From: Flagellimonas amoyensis
GTDB taxonomy: Bacteria; Bacteroidota; Bacteroidia; Flavobacteriales; Flavobacteriaceae
Assembly (NCBI RefSeq): GCF_003058265.1
Contig: NZ_QBUK01000002.1
Location: 372,001 to 436,000 of the forward strand
Length of the DNA: 64,000 bases
Direction of reading: 5' to 3'
Positions 1 through 8,286 of this stretch are shown one piece after another (the first letter of the stretch is position 1; each line of letters opens with the position of its first letter). The notes beneath the pieces are model-generated. The model saw only the letters and a program-made list of their open reading frames with translations, was not told the DNA's origin and did no database searches. Made by a program: the position numbers and the translations under genes.

Positions 1-62
1 CTAATGCCAAGGGTAAAAGAACAAAAAAAAGCCTGTGTCCAAAAGTATTGCCCCTAAAACTG

Positions 63-80
63 CATGCAAACGTTTGCATG
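63..80. promoter_or_regulatory. LacI-type operator palindrome (site 1)
   Basis: CATGCAAACGTTTGCATG is a perfect 18-bp palindrome with the usual LacI-family architecture. It lies beyond the 3' end of the minus-strand LacI gene, so it probably serves a gene to the left of the window. Its 16-bp core matches the three sites at 8009, 8170 and 10323 apart from the two central bases. Confidence 0.7.
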
Positions 81-95
81 AAAATTAAGTCAACA

Positions 96-1139
96 TCAGC
101 CAGAAATATCACTCAAATTTTCCCTAGATGATGCCCTGACCACCAGCTCCGGTTTAAAGACCTCAAGCCTGAAATCGTTCTTGGCACTTGTATCCTTTAT
201 CCGTTGCAACAGGATCCTTGCGGACAACATCCCCAAACTATATACAGGTTGCCAAACGGTTGACAATGCCGGGGAAAAATAGGATGAGTGGGGTTCGTCA
301 TCAAAACCGACTATTGATATATCCTCGGGTATCCTCAGGCCTATCTTCTTGGCCACATGAATGGCCGAAGTGGCTATGTTGTCGTTTACCGCAAAAATGG
401 CATCCGGGGCATCTTCCATCTCCAAAAGCTTCCTCGCTGGCTTGAGACCGTCCTTATGCGAAAAACCCTTGACATGAAAAATATATTCTTCCCTTTTGGG
501 GATCCCATTTTTCTCCAAGGCATCCAGATACCCCTGCAACCTATGCTTGGTCGTGCTCAGGTTCAGCGGTCCGCCCAGATGCGCTATTTTGGTGCAACCG
601 GAACGGACGAGATATTCAACTGCCTGATATGCTCCGGAATAATCGTCCACCAACACCTTATCCGCTTCCAGACCGGGACAATCCCTATCGAATACGACAA
701 CAGGCACATCATTGTTCTGGAGTCTGCGGAAATGGTCAAAATCCTTGGTTGCGGAAGAAGGGGATACCAAAATGCCATCCACCCTCATCTTCGACAATTT
801 TTTGACCAGGGTCAACTCTTCTTCATACGACTCGTTGGAAAGACAGATCATAATGTTGTATTCCGATGGTCCGATCACATCCTGGATACCCGTGATGATC
901 GCAGAAAAGAAATGACTGGTTATCTCTGGCACGATCACCCCGATGGTATTGGATTTTTTCTGCAATAGGCCCAATGCCATGGGGTTAGGCTGATAATCCA
1001 ATGCGTTTGCCAACTCTTTCACCGCCTTTTTGGTCTCCTCACCTATCGCGGGATGATCGTTCAGCGACCTTGAGACCGTTGAAGGTGATAAATTGAGCTT
1101 GGTTGCAATATCCTTGAGGGTTACACGTCCCTTTTTCAT
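96..1139 (-). CDS. LacI-family transcriptional regulator
   Basis: This is a 347-residue cytoplasmic repressor of typical LacI-family length. An N-terminal helix-turn-helix (about residues 6-27, with the recognition helix STVSRSLND) is followed by a periplasmic-binding-protein-like sensor domain (about 60-335). The start ATG is the first in frame and sits directly before the HTH. It points away from the SusCD locus, separated by 226 bp from the PI-PLC gene upstream. Four LacI-type palindromes in the window are its most likely targets, so I infer local control of the adjacent utilization genes. The ligand cannot be read from sequence. Confidence 0.93.
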   Translation of the reverse strand: MKKGRVTLKDIATKLNLSPSTVSRSLNDHPAIGEETKKAVKELANALDYQPNPMALGLLQKKSNTIGVIVPEITSHFFSAIITGIQDVIGPSEYNIMICLSNESYEEELTLVKKLSKMRVDGILVSPSSATKDFDHFRRLQNNDVPVVVFDRDCPGLEADKVLVDDYSGAYQAVEYLVRSGCTKIAHLGGPLNLSTTKHRLQGYLDALEKNGIPKREEYIFHVKGFSHKDGLKPARKLLEMEDAPDAIFAVNDNIATSAIHVAKKIGLRIPEDISIVGFDDEPHSSYFSPALSTVWQPVYSLGMLSARILLQRIKDTSAKNDFRLEVFKPELVVRASSRENLSDISG

Positions 1140-1365
1140 AACAGATCTGTATAAATCTTTACTTCATTTGATGTCGTTCGTCTTCCAAAATCAATAGCAA
1201 GACATCTTCTATTTTTTTGTTCGACCTGTATACAAAATACAACTAATTTTCCGATTCCATCCCACTAGGTGAGAACGATCAGCCTTCAATCCAGATGCAT
1301 TTTGCTACCCTGTCTATCCTTGACAAAAAACCAATGAACTTTACTTTTTCAAGTACTACCAGCCT

Positions 1366-3267
1366 CTATTCATCACAACCGGAAACGGTTGCCAGCTGGT
1401 TCTTTACCTTTTGCTCCTCTGCATATTCCACATATAATCCTTGATAGGGCCTGTCTGAGACAGCGAACATGACGTCCGTGCATCGGATATTGTCATACTG
1501 GCCATCACCATCCGGGCTTTGCATATGAAAAATCCGGCTGATGTAACTGTCGTCCTTACCATCGATATGGGCCCCAATATCGTTTCCATAGTTTTCGGCA
1601 TGCCGCCAGTCGGGCGACACCAGTTTATTGTTCTCCCTGTATCTTTTTAATTGGAGAAAATTCTCTTGAAGCATTCCATCCTTGGTTACAAAGGGTTCAA
1701 AATTGTTGGTGTCCGCACTTCTGGTGATCTTGATGTTGGGCTGGATATAGAGGACCACTTTTCCCAACAGCCCTCCTTCCTTCGAGCCATTACTGTCCAT
1801 GAAATAGGGGGTTTTTCCATCCACTATTTTGTTGTTGTCCACAATGGTTTCGTTGGAGAACCCATCGGAACTGTGATACCTGAGTCTATCCCCAAAACTA
1901 TTTTGCATAAGCCGGATGATGTTCTGCCACTTAGCGTCGACCATCCACTGTTCATAGTCTTTCAGTTCGGTCATGATAAAAAGGGGTTCGTGATAGGGGT
2001 GTGCATTGCTCCAATCCACGATATAGGATATCCAATCCTCCAGAAAAATGGAGGAAGGATTGTCCACGGAAAAATCCACTTCATCACCAGGTGCATCATG
2101 CCCAAGGGTAAGTTTTCCCATATCGATATGGGACAGTTGCACTTCTTGACCTTTCTGCAAAAACAAGTAGTACCCATTTTCAGCTGGGTATGTACTTGCA
2201 TCGGCCTCGGTGAGCATGTTTCCTTCATTGTTGTACTCATAGACCAAATTGGGCATGCCTTTGTCGATGATCAATCTGAATCCGATCACATCCCCATTTG
2301 TTCCATAGGAATTTACATAGAGCTTTCCATCCGTATATGCTGCCTGTATCTCTCCCATAAGCTTTTCGGACATACCAAGAACACTGTTCGCCTTGGACCA
2401 TGTATCTGCATGGGTATCCACTGCATCCACGGAAAATTGTTTTGCAGAATGGGCATTGTACTTGAAGATATATAGGGCATTGTCCTGCTCGAAAGGGAAA
2501 ACAAGCTCCCCAATATCCACAGAACCATCCTCATAAATGACCGACCCCACGCTAGCACTGTCCTCTCCGAAGGTGAGCTTACGGATTTCAAGGACAGACC
2601 CATCATTGGTGATGACTGATACATAAGCAGTATTCTTATAAACAAATGTGGACAATGAACCCTTTTCGGCACCCAACTTACCTGAAAATATGATGTCCAT
2701 CCCTTCGCCATCAAACGCATAGATGATCAGATCCCCTGTGTTATATTCGTAACTTAAGATGTATAGTTCCGTACCTAAGGTCAATAGGGAAAATTCTCTT
2801 TCCCCAGCATCAAGAGGTTCTGCATCATTGCTGTATGACTGAACGGTTTTGCCATCCAACACCTTGTATATGTTCATGACACCTCTACTGGCGGAATAGG
2901 ATAGCAAATGTGTATTTCCTTGATAATCAAATACCGAGGCTATCTTCCCTTCTTCCAACCAATTGGTTTCCAAATATTTTGGCGTATGGTATGAGTATAG
3001 GTCAAATTCAAAAAACCGTAGTCCTCGTTCCAACTGGGTCGCAATTCCTTCCCGTTTCATGCCATCTAGGTTTCCCGAGTACGAATTGTGGGTTCCCCGG
3101 AAAAAAAACTGTCTGTAAATGGCCGTAGTGGAATCCTTGACCGTTGGATCAGTACCCCCATTTCCATCGGGTGGTGTAACCGTAGATTGGGCATCCCCCG
3201 ACGTTGAGCATCCGAAGATAACACAAGAGCCCAATACCATGGAGACCATACGTATCAATCCCTTCAT
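1366..3267 (-). CDS. PI-PLC-like lipoprotein with large beta-rich insertion
   Basis: A 633-residue putative surface or periplasmic lipoprotein: the signal peptide ends in a lipobox with Cys20. The motif GTHNSY (His60) followed by RFFEFDLY (Glu87, Asp89) is the N-terminal half of a PI-PLC/GDPD-type TIM barrel, and the barrel appears to resume near residue 395 (HPYHEPLFIMTELKD). Between them about 280 residues of short repeated beta-strand segments look like a propeller insertion. The family cleaves phosphodiesters. It lies 113 bp downstream of susD on the same strand and probably belongs to the same operon. The product class is fairly secure; substrate and insertion fold are inferred. Confidence 0.75.
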   Translation of the reverse strand: MKGLIRMVSMVLGSCVIFGCSTSGDAQSTVTPPDGNGGTDPTVKDSTTAIYRQFFFRGTHNSYSGNLDGMKREGIATQLERGLRFFEFDLYSYHTPKYLETNWLEEGKIASVFDYQGNTHLLSYSASRGVMNIYKVLDGKTVQSYSNDAEPLDAGEREFSLLTLGTELYILSYEYNTGDLIIYAFDGEGMDIIFSGKLGAEKGSLSTFVYKNTAYVSVITNDGSVLEIRKLTFGEDSASVGSVIYEDGSVDIGELVFPFEQDNALYIFKYNAHSAKQFSVDAVDTHADTWSKANSVLGMSEKLMGEIQAAYTDGKLYVNSYGTNGDVIGFRLIIDKGMPNLVYEYNNEGNMLTEADASTYPAENGYYLFLQKGQEVQLSHIDMGKLTLGHDAPGDEVDFSVDNPSSIFLEDWISYIVDWSNAHPYHEPLFIMTELKDYEQWMVDAKWQNIIRLMQNSFGDRLRYHSSDGFSNETIVDNNKIVDGKTPYFMDSNGSKEGGLLGKVVLYIQPNIKITRSADTNNFEPFVTKDGMLQENFLQLKRYRENNKLVSPDWRHAENYGNDIGAHIDGKDDSYISRIFHMQSPDGDGQYDNIRCTDVMFAVSDRPYQGLYVEYAEEQKVKNQLATVSGCDE

Positions 3268-3287
3268 GCTACTTCATATTTAGATTG

Positions 3288-3318
3288 CGAGAAGGGCCCC
3301 AAAAAGGGCCCCTTCCTG
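3288..3318 (-). repeat. GC-rich hairpin between susD and the PI-PLC gene
   Basis: A short inverted repeat (AAGGGCCCC, an A5 loop, GGGCCCCTT on the plus strand) can fold with one bulged base. No U-run follows on the minus-strand transcript, so it looks more like a processing or mRNA-stability hairpin than an intrinsic terminator. Confidence 0.4.
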
Positions 3319-3380
3319 CAATGAGAGAAAAAATACTTGACTAACTCTATCCAATCTCATATACCATTTATTCCTTCCCA

Positions 3381-4757
3381 CTAATATCCTGGGTTTTGTT
3401 GCATTTCGGTAATGTCGACTTCTGCTTGTGGGATCGGGGCCAACAAACGAATAGGGTTAACGGTTATGTTCCTATTCTCGGCAGTGAAGAAATCGTTCAT
3501 GGTCTGAATGGCCGTTCCTGTTCTCAAAAGATCGAACCATCTGTGTCCCTCACCTACCAACTCCAGTCTTCTTTCAAGGGCGATGGCCGTTCTCATGCTT
3601 GCCTGATCGGATGCCGTAGTGCCGGTAAGATTGGCCCGCTCCCGAACCAAATCGAGATAGGTTCCGGCCAAGGGCGTATTGTTGTTTTCGTTCAAACATT
3701 CGGCATAGAGCAGCAGTACATCCGCATATCGGACCACATAGTGGTTGTCCCCGGCATCTTCCCTATTACTGTTGGGAGATGGTGTCCATTTGTTGATATA
3801 GTAGACATTACTGGACTCATTGATCAGATTCCTACGAAGATCATCCACTTCATAAAGATCGTAGAGGGAACTTTCCATGGCCATGGCCCCCATTCCTCCT
3901 TGATCATCAGGCTGGGTAAATATGTAATAATACCTACTACCCTCGCTCATCCCATCCAGGTTGGAAGCATATTGAACACTGAATACATCCTCAACATTCC
4001 CTTCATTATCAACACCGAACAATCCATCCAAGGGAGCTAGGTCATATTGTTCCGACCCTACAATGATCTCCAATTGGTCCTCTGCCTCGCCGAACATTTG
4101 GCGTTTCATATAGTGCTTGGCAAGAATGGCCCTTGCGGCATACTCATTGGCCCTACCAGCACTGTTGCTCGTGGGCAATAGCGCAATGGCATCCAATAGA
4201 TCCGTCTCTATCTGTGCATATATCTCCGCTACCGGGGTACGGGTGTCATCAAAGGCATTCACGGGATCATCAATGGTCAATACCAAGGGAACATCCCCGT
4301 ATATGGTGGTAAGGTTGTCATATAACAATCCCCTGATGAACTTCATTTCCCCGATCCGTATATTTTTTAGGGATTCACTGTCATACGGAATATCTTCAAT
4401 GACATCCAATACGGTGTTCACATAAAAAATCCCTTCATAGGAGTTCTCCCAGATACTGCCCACAAATCCATCGGTACTGATCCATGAAAAATCTTCCAAG
4501 GCCCTTACCCCTCCATTGGAGTTGGGTGCTTGGACATAGGTATTGTCCGTGGGTATCTCTCCCCACAAGATCATATAATAATCGTAGAGATCCTGCAATT
4601 CGTTATAGGCTGCGGTCACTGTGGTTTCTACATTATCCTGATCGGTATAGAAGTTTTCCGATAATATATTCGTTTCCGGAAGTTGGTCCAACTGATCTTC
4701 GCAGGCCACAAAAAACAGCATTGCCAAAATGTATGTGAATATTCGTTTTAAAACCAT
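3381..4757 (-). CDS. SusD/RagB-family outer-membrane lipoprotein
   Basis: A 458-residue substrate-binding lipoprotein partner of the SusC porin. The signal peptide has a lipobox ending at Cys19 (FFVACEDQ). The mature N-terminus LDQLPETNI, the TPR-like helical body and the C-terminal pattern ERRLELVGEGHRWFDLLRTG are classic SusD features. It follows the SusC gene with only 10 nt between them, so the two are co-transcribed. It should sit on the cell surface and deliver ligand to SusC. The ligand is not predictable, but the neighbouring phosphodiesterase, phosphatase and sulfatase suggest a phosphorylated or sulfated compound. Confidence 0.96.
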   Translation of the reverse strand: MVLKRIFTYILAMLFFVACEDQLDQLPETNILSENFYTDQDNVETTVTAAYNELQDLYDYYMILWGEIPTDNTYVQAPNSNGGVRALEDFSWISTDGFVGSIWENSYEGIFYVNTVLDVIEDIPYDSESLKNIRIGEMKFIRGLLYDNLTTIYGDVPLVLTIDDPVNAFDDTRTPVAEIYAQIETDLLDAIALLPTSNSAGRANEYAARAILAKHYMKRQMFGEAEDQLEIIVGSEQYDLAPLDGLFGVDNEGNVEDVFSVQYASNLDGMSEGSRYYYIFTQPDDQGGMGAMAMESSLYDLYEVDDLRRNLINESSNVYYINKWTPSPNSNREDAGDNHYVVRYADVLLLYAECLNENNNTPLAGTYLDLVRERANLTGTTASDQASMRTAIALERRLELVGEGHRWFDLLRTGTAIQTMNDFFTAENRNITVNPIRLLAPIPQAEVDITEMQQNPGY

Positions 4758-4767
4758 GATACTAATT

Positions 4768-7700
4768 TTATAAGGTTAGATTGATACCTGCTGATACAAG
4801 TCGTGGTACAGAAGTTGTTCCGAAGATGAATCCTCTTTGAAGTGGGTTTCCATTGTCCCCACCATCTGGGTTCATGCCTCTGTAGTCTGTCCAAGTGTGC
4901 AGGTTGTTCGCCGAAATATACACTCGTAAGCTTTGAAGTTGTAACTGTTCCACCACACTGGATGGAAAGTTGTAGCCCAACTGCACGCTTCGCAATCTGA
5001 GGTAGTCCGCATCCATAACATTATAATTGGTAGGGTTTCTACTTGCCGATCGCGTGGATGTATTGCCATAGGCATCGGGTGGGGCCAAAAATCCGTTCGG
5101 GTTTCTGGTGGGATCCCAATAATTGTTGAAGTAATAGTAGTTCGTATTGGTGAACGCTTCCCCATACTCCAGATACCTTGATGTCATTTCATCATAGGCC
5201 ACCCTTCCCACAGTTCCGTTGAAGTTCATGCTAAAATCAAAGCCCTTGTACGCCAAGTTCACTCCAAAACCGTAGGTGACCTCTGGGTTGTAATCCCCCA
5301 ATAGCACGCGGTCGTCCGCATTTACAGTACCATTACCATCCGTATCCTGGAAAATATAGTCCCCCACTTGTGCGGAAAGCGTGGTAGTCGTGGTACTGGT
5401 GTATGCTGCCACTTCCTCTTCGGATTTCAACAACCCTATGATCTTATATCCGTATAGGTTGGATAACGATTCGCCCACTCGTGTTATAAAACGTTGGCTA
5501 GAACCTTCGAACAATTCCTCAGGACCTCCCAAGGATACGATTTCATTCTTGTTGGTGGCCACATTGGCATTGAAGCCCAGCTGCATGCCCCCTACATTAA
5601 AATCATAGGCGTTCAACTGAAATTCCCAACCATTGTTCTTCATCTCCCCAATATTCTGAAGGGATTCATCAAATCCTGTGTGCTGGGGAACCGGCCTGTC
5701 CAATAGTAAGTCAGTGATGTTGGAGACGTAATAATCCACGCCCAAGCTCACCTTATTGAAAAAATTCAGATCAAGACCAAAGTTGTTCGATGTATTGGTC
5801 TCCCACGAAAGGGAATATGATGGGGCCGTTGATGGTGCTGCACCTGGATGTAGCGTTCCATCATATGGATAGTCCCTTCCTGTTCCTATGGAAGCATATT
5901 GGGCATAGTTGCCTATTTGGTTGTTCCCTGTTTGTCCCCAGCTATAACGTAGTTTTGCATGGGTGAGGACATCATTTTTAGGGAAAAACGACTCATTGCT
6001 CAACAACCAGCCCGCAGAAAAGGACCCAAAAGTACCATACCTACTGTCCTTACCAAATCTGGAAGATCCGTCGGTACGGATAGATCCCGATAAGAAATAG
6101 GTGCCATCGTAGTTGTACATGACCCTTCCAAAGTAGGAAAGCTGTGTCCATCTGCTCCTGGAAGCAGTGGCTGTCTGTACCGTTGATCCTCCAATGTTCT
6201 CAATGATATCATTTGGAAAATCATACCCTAGTACGGAGAGTCCCGTGGATGTACTTTTTTGGAAACTCTGCCCCAATAAGGTATTGAAGGAGTGCTTGCC
6301 TATATTGAAATCGTAATTGATGGTGTTCTCGATAAGGATATCGGCTTGGTCGCTTCTATCCTCAGATCCTTGTTGTGAGTTACGCTCGCTGATCAATTCA
6401 CGATAGGCACCTGTAAGCATGGGTGCATATTGGTCTGTGAAGGATGCTCCCAACAAATAACCTACCGAGCTCTTCAATACCAGATTGTCAATGGGCTCAT
6501 AGGACAGATAGGTGTTCCCAAACGTTCTGAACTCCCTTCGCTCATATTTGGACAATTCGGCCATGGCCACAGGGTTTTCCTGCATGTTTCCATTGTACGG
6601 TCTGTTGGCCAAGATCTGGGCCTCTATGTTGTAACCTGTAGGGTCCGCATCATTATAGGCGGAGAAAAATGGGAACATGTACACCATGGCCCTACCAGCA
6701 GGGTCAATGGGAAACCTGTATTCATTGCTGCCATTGGTAAGGCCCCTTTCCGCATAGTACCCATTCAGGTTGACCCCAAACTTGAGACGTTCACTCAGCT
6801 TGGTGTTCAATTTCAAATTGGTCGTGTAGCGTTTCTGATCGGCAGTGATCACTATACCCTCTTCATTGGTATATCCAATCGAGGCTGAATAATCTGTGGC
6901 ATCGGTGGCCCCAGAAACGTTCACGTAGTGGTTTTGTACAATGCCGGCCCTATATACACCGTCCTCCCAATTATAATCCGTCAATCCTGGCTCATTGTTC
7001 AGGTATGGGACGGTATAGTCCAAAATAAGTTCCCTCACGTTTGCGCCATTAGCAATACGTTGGGCCTCAGTATCTGTTGCACTACCGGTAGGATGGTTCT
7101 TCAAATAGGCATTATTACGCGCATCCCTGAAGAATATAGCTGCGTCATAGGCATTCAAAAGGTCATAGCTGCCTGTGCGTTCCTGGATACCCACAACGGA
7201 GTTCACCTGAACGGTCGGTTTTTGGCTCCTGCCTTTTTTGGTGGTGATCATAATGAGACCATTGGCTGCCCTGGATCCATATATGGCAGAAGATGCTGCA
7301 TCTTTGATGACATCTATACTTGCAATATCGTTCGGGTTGATCACATTCAACGAACTACCCTCCGCCAGTGGAAAACCATCCACCACCACAAGGGGGTTTG
7401 CTTCCCTGGTAATGGAACCAACACCACGAATGGTAATGGTGTTTCCATCCCCGGGATTCCTTGCATTCGTCAAGATATCCACACCGGGCATCTTACCCAC
7501 AATGGCTTGGTCAAAGTTGGCATTCGAAAATTCTTGGATATCCTTTGCGTCCAAGCTTACGACGGCGCCGGTAATCTTCTCCTTTGAACTGGTTCCATAA
7601 CCGATGACAACGACATCATCCAGAACATTACTGGCCTCTGCAAGGCTGAAATCAATCGTTTGCGAAGCAGATGACACAGTTTTTTCCACAGTTTCAAAAC

Positions 7701-7926
7701 CCAAATAAGAAGCAATCAATGTTGGGGTATCTGTAGCGGTCGTGATCGTGTATCGTCCATCGAAATCGGAAACTGCACCATTGGGAGTTCCCTTTTCAAC
7801 TATACTTGCTCCTGGAAGAGGAGTTCCATTACTATCGGTAACCGTACCGGTAATCGTCTTCTGTGCCCACGAAACCGTTGAGTAACCAATAAGAAAAATG
7901 AATATTAAAAATTTAAGTTTCTTCAT
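4768..7926 (-). CDS. SusC/RagA-family TonB-linked outer-membrane protein
   Basis: A 1052-residue outer-membrane importer. A signal peptide (MKKLKFLIFIFLIG...SWA) precedes a carboxypeptidase-regulatory-like domain (about 22-105), the TonB-box/plug start DDVVVIGYGT, the plug containing ITIRGVGSI and GLIMITTKKG, and a beta-barrel ending in a typical hydrophobic strand. I chose the ATG at 7926, because translation from further upstream (to 7980) would place the signal peptide internally. Its promoter region carries a LacI-type operator about 80 bp upstream. SusD follows directly and forms the complex with it. Confidence 0.96.
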   Translation of the reverse strand: MKKLKFLIFIFLIGYSTVSWAQKTITGTVTDSNGTPLPGASIVEKGTPNGAVSDFDGRYTITTATDTPTLIASYLGFETVEKTVSSASQTIDFSLAEASNVLDDVVVIGYGTSSKEKITGAVVSLDAKDIQEFSNANFDQAIVGKMPGVDILTNARNPGDGNTITIRGVGSITREANPLVVVDGFPLAEGSSLNVINPNDIASIDVIKDAASSAIYGSRAANGLIMITTKKGRSQKPTVQVNSVVGIQERTGSYDLLNAYDAAIFFRDARNNAYLKNHPTGSATDTEAQRIANGANVRELILDYTVPYLNNEPGLTDYNWEDGVYRAGIVQNHYVNVSGATDATDYSASIGYTNEEGIVITADQKRYTTNLKLNTKLSERLKFGVNLNGYYAERGLTNGSNEYRFPIDPAGRAMVYMFPFFSAYNDADPTGYNIEAQILANRPYNGNMQENPVAMAELSKYERREFRTFGNTYLSYEPIDNLVLKSSVGYLLGASFTDQYAPMLTGAYRELISERNSQQGSEDRSDQADILIENTINYDFNIGKHSFNTLLGQSFQKSTSTGLSVLGYDFPNDIIENIGGSTVQTATASRSRWTQLSYFGRVMYNYDGTYFLSGSIRTDGSSRFGKDSRYGTFGSFSAGWLLSNESFFPKNDVLTHAKLRYSWGQTGNNQIGNYAQYASIGTGRDYPYDGTLHPGAAPSTAPSYSLSWETNTSNNFGLDLNFFNKVSLGVDYYVSNITDLLLDRPVPQHTGFDESLQNIGEMKNNGWEFQLNAYDFNVGGMQLGFNANVATNKNEIVSLGGPEELFEGSSQRFITRVGESLSNLYGYKIIGLLKSEEEVAAYTSTTTTTLSAQVGDYIFQDTDGNGTVNADDRVLLGDYNPEVTYGFGVNLAYKGFDFSMNFNGTVGRVAYDEMTSRYLEYGEAFTNTNYYYFNNYWDPTRNPNGFLAPPDAYGNTSTRSASRNPTNYNVMDADYLRLRSVQLGYNFPSSVVEQLQLQSLRVYISANNLHTWTDYRGMNPDGGDNGNPLQRGFIFGTTSVPRLVSAGINLTL

Positions 7927-8008
7927 ATTTGGCTGATTAAAATTGTTAATTCGGCAACCAAATAACAATAAAAAACCCATATCGATAATATGCTCACTTC
8001 AAAACTTT

Positions 8009-8024
8009 ATGCAAAGGTTTGCAT
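8009..8024. promoter_or_regulatory. LacI-type operator (site 2, susC side)
   Basis: ATGCAAAGGTTTGCAT is an inverted repeat with 7-bp arms. It lies 82 bp upstream of the susC start codon on the minus strand. Confidence 0.75.
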
Positions 8025-8169
8025 TGGTTAACCTTTAATTTGCAAGCATTTAACGACTGGTTCAAACACGTTTTCAACGCTTGCTACACGTGCAACACCA
8101 GCCTTGATAGGAACCCTACCCCACCTCTTTATAAATCCCTGATAATGAGCGGATGGTGTTGCCATTATT

Positions 8170-8185
8170 GTGCAAAGGTTTGCAT
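8170..8185. promoter_or_regulatory. LacI-type operator (site 3, GDPD-phosphatase side)
   Basis: GTGCAAAGGTTTGCAT differs from site 2 only in its first base. It is 101 bp upstream of the plus-strand start at 8287. Confidence 0.72.
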
Positions 8186-8286
8186 AATGTTTTTTCATGG
8201 AACCTATAATTTGTTGTTGTTTTGGGACATTCATCATTCATCACAAAATTTGAATAATGGCGTGTTCAACCCAAAAAAACAATCCG

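Larger units (their letters stand above)
7927..8286. promoter_or_regulatory. Divergent control region between susC and the GDPD-phosphatase gene
   Basis: A 360-bp AT-rich intergenic stretch with no credible gene. It contains two LacI-type operators (8009-8024 and 8170-8185), one facing each transcription unit. On the plus strand TATAATTTG at about 8204-8212 resembles a Bacteroidota -7 element, and the TTTG inside the second operator lies about where a -33 element would be. Repressor binding there would block polymerase; this is an inference. Confidence 0.55.

Noticed and set aside
1651-2475. Plus-strand open frame of 274 codons inside the PI-PLC-like gene
   Set aside because: It is antisense to a gene with a lipoprotein signal and clear catalytic motifs and shows no recognisable family of its own.
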